From Thunnus maccoyii (lineage: Eukaryota > Chordata > Actinopteri > Scombriformes > Scombridae), in assembly GCF_910596095.1 (NCBI RefSeq), contig NC_056550.1, positions 7,712,501 through 7,776,500 of the forward strand: a DNA stretch of 64,000 bases. Direction: 5' to 3'. The position numbers were made by a program, and so were the translations under genes. Under the pieces are notes generated by a model. That model searched no databases. It had not been told where the DNA came from and saw only the letters and a list, made by a program, of their open reading frames with translations. Of the stretch, positions 61,921 to 64,000 are shown piece after piece; the first letter of the stretch is position 1; the number at the start of each line of letters is the position of its first letter.

Positions 61921-62868
61921 TGAGCTGCCACCGCTACCACGCCCTGTGTCACAACAAGAGGTACGACTAAAGGCTAAATGCTCAGGCAAGGGACAAAAGC
62001 TGTGGATCGCTCTGCACCGAGGACACACTAAGAATTCATTTGAAGCTGTTTACATCCTGTTAGGTTCACTAAGTATGAATTTAACTTTCTGTTACTTGAG
62101 AAAGATTTTTTTTTTTAACTGTAAAAAAAGGATTATTTGCAGGTAGAGATTTTGCTTGTGTTTAGTTTTTTCCTGTTGTTTTATATCACGTCTATACTAT
62201 GAAAACGCTTATTTAAAATAATTTATCTTGCATTTAGGAATTAATATTTAATTGAATGTTTCTGATTGTTTGGACTCGATGGCAACAGAATAACTGTTGT
62301 TTATCAGTGACAGTGAAGCACAATAATGCTGATGAAAGAACATGTAAATGTGTTTACAGTAAGCATCACTCATACAAACCTTACATGGCCAGTATACTCA
62401 TGTGGTGTCATCCCTAAGTCACATGCATTCTGTCATCAAGCCACTAATATTGTCCTCACTGCTCATCACCAACTTAAGTAGTATCAGGAGTGTGTAAATA
62501 TTTCATGCTGTACAGTATTTATTGATTTGTTTTATTGTTTGGATTATTTTTATTGTTATATAACCAACAATTGTTTGATCTCTCAGAATATGTGGCTGCT
62601 AAAATGGTCATGGCATTCAAATGTAAGCTGCAACTTCACATATTGCAAGAGAAAATGTGAAAATGAATTCTTAACGCTACATGTATCTCGTGTCGTTTAT
62701 TCTAACCTCAGTATCTCGAGATTCTGTATTCATTGAAATTGCGCAGACAACCACGTAATAAGAGAGTGGGAGTACGTGGCGCAGGGCGGCGCTGTGTTGC
62801 AGCTCCACATCCCCCCCAAAAAAGTGAGCTCCGTTTTCCGCATTGCTGCCGCATCACTCGCTGTTGAC
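61921..62868. other. fam234b 3' UTR and smdt1 promoter region
   Basis: The first part should be the fam234b 3' UTR; I did not find a clear AATAAA, so its end is open. A frame starting DELPPLPRP runs for some 75 codons after the exon junction but is out of phase with fam234b. The last 150 bases are GC-richer and should hold the smdt1 promoter and 5' UTR. Confidence 0.45.
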
Positions 62869-63446
62869 ATGACGTCGGCTCTCGGTCGTCTGGTCAGGCT
62901 GTCGGGCCTCAGAAACGCTCGCTGCTCGCCGCTCTGGACGGGCAGGACCGTGACACCGTGCCGGACAGTCGTGAGCACGTCATCCGGTGCCATTCTGCCC
63001 AAACCCAAGAAGGTGAGTGCTGATTAGAGGCGTCAGAGTGGTGTGTGTAAATTACAGCTCTGTGTTGAGATACAACGCAGGAGAGAAGGGAGTGTCGCTG
63101 AAGGAATAGAATCATGAGTGGAGAAATAGATGGATGTTTGTCTGAGGGCCTCTGATCTGTGTGTACCCCCCAAAAAATGTGTTGATTATAATAAACAGTT
63201 CTACTGCAGTCTTTCTCATAAATATAGTAGAAGTCAATCTTACACAGGCTGCTTGACATGAACTGATTTAGTTGTTTCTATGGTGGGATGTGTGACACTG
63301 GTGAGCAGACCCCCTTCGGCCTTATCCGGATTGCTCTGGTAGTGGTGCCCTTCTTGTATGTGGGGACTCAGATCAGCAAGAACTTTGCAGCGCTGCTGGA
63401 GGAGCACGACATCTTTGTCCCCGAAGACGATGACGACGATGACTGA
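62869..63446 (+). CDS. smdt1: EMRE, essential MCU regulator of the mitochondrial calcium uniporter
   Basis: EMRE is a small inner-membrane subunit that lets MCU conduct calcium and links it to MICU1. Two exons join in frame: 62869-63012 and 63309-63446, giving 93 residues (human 107). The N terminus (MTSALGRLVRLSG, then Arg-rich) looks like a mitochondrial presequence. SGAILPKPKK (residues 39-48) is the conserved Pro-Lys-Pro segment that contacts MCU. The membrane helix follows (about 53-75, IALVVVPFLYVGT and ISKNFAALL), then EEHDIFVPE and six aspartates, the acidic tail that binds MICU1. The splice sites are AAG|GTGAGT and GAGCAG|ACC. The start at 62869 keeps the family's usual length; the upstream in-frame DNA has no ATG. 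Confidence 0.97.
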
Positions 63447-64000
63447 AGGGTCTGTAGGGCTTCTGGTTATCAGGTATCACTTGGCTGGGAGTTATGGGCT
63501 TCACTGTGAATTGTGGCACCCTTGTTCAGTCTATGTTGAATTGGGATTGGTATGTGCATGTAATGTTCTGTGGCAGCAGTGGTAGGGGAAATTCGCTCTC
63601 AGGGGCCCCAAGCAAGAGGGGGGCCCCTTAACCAGGCCAGACTATATACTGATGCAACATTCATGTACATGCTGAATCAGGATCACCTCTCAACCAGAAC
63701 TGTACTGCAATTCTTTCATTTCATTGTTTTCTTCAGCCCCAGTTCACAACATATCAAATGAATGTGAGAATGAGAAATATTGCTTTAACAAAATGATATG
63801 CTTTCAAAAATCATGTGAATCAGACATTAAAACACACACATCACATCACACATCACTAGCTCAAATACATCAGTAGAGAGCATTTCAGTGCCTTTATGTA
63901 ATTATTGCAGCTGCCAGACATATTTTAGTCAGAATTGAGAAATGGTGTCAGTGTTTGATAGCACATAATGCTACTTAAAATAGGATGCAGGCATACATTT
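63447..64000. other. smdt1 3' flank
   Basis: No further gene was seen to the window edge. ATTAAA at 63826-63831 is a possible smdt1 polyadenylation signal, which would give a 3' UTR of about 0.4 kb. Confidence 0.4.

Noticed and set aside
61910-62146. 75-codon frame beginning near DELPPLPRP after the fam234b exon 12 junction
   Set aside because: It is out of phase with exon 12, and the in-phase codon is TGA; no family resemblance was seen.

Overview
This window is nuclear DNA of a ray-finned fish, most likely a percomorph teleost. The signs are short GT-AG introns, many CA/GT and GA microsatellites, small non-autonomous DNA transposons of types common in percomorphs, and protein-coding genes whose best family matches are vertebrate. 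No bacterial, organellar or viral content was seen. All assignments come from reading translated exons and comparing them with remembered family sequences; no database search was run.

Layout. Positions 1-22,900 hold no gene that I can support. They contain microsatellites, decayed transposon-derived repeats and a few complex non-coding stretches that could be regulatory. Positions 22,927-63,446 are gene dense: fmc1 (+), hebp1 (+), wbp2nl-like (-), a ZP4/ZPB-type egg-coat gene (+), rrp7a (-), poldip3 (-), a U12 snRNA gene (+), fam234b (+) and smdt1/EMRE (+). The exon chains of fmc1, hebp1, wbp2nl, the ZP gene, rrp7a, poldip3 and smdt1 each join in frame from start to stop with lengths close to the family. 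The last exon of fam234b is less certain.

The most notable find is not a protein gene. At 53,088-53,241, in the divergent gap between poldip3 and fam234b, lies a complete U12 small nuclear RNA gene, the RNA that recognises the branch site in the minor spliceosome. It has the branch-pairing segment, an Sm site, helices kept by paired changes relative to human U12, and a snRNA-type promoter (PSE-like element about 50 bases upstream and a ZNF143/octamer-like distal element 220-260 bases upstream). To my knowledge human RNU12 also sits divergently beside POLDIP3, so the pairing appears ancient.

Working relationships. fmc1 (ATP synthase assembly) and smdt1 (calcium uniporter subunit) are mitochondrial. 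rrp7a (small-subunit ribosome assembly), poldip3 (mRNA export and translation) and U12 (splicing) act in RNA metabolism. A PAWP-family gene (sperm side) and a zona pellucida gene (egg side) lie head to head within 0.9 kb. The mix of human 12p13 neighbours (HEBP1, FAM234B) and 22q13 neighbours (WBP2NL, RRP7A, POLDIP3, RNU12, SMDT1) fits an old linkage group later split in mammals. I found no unknown multi-gene system.
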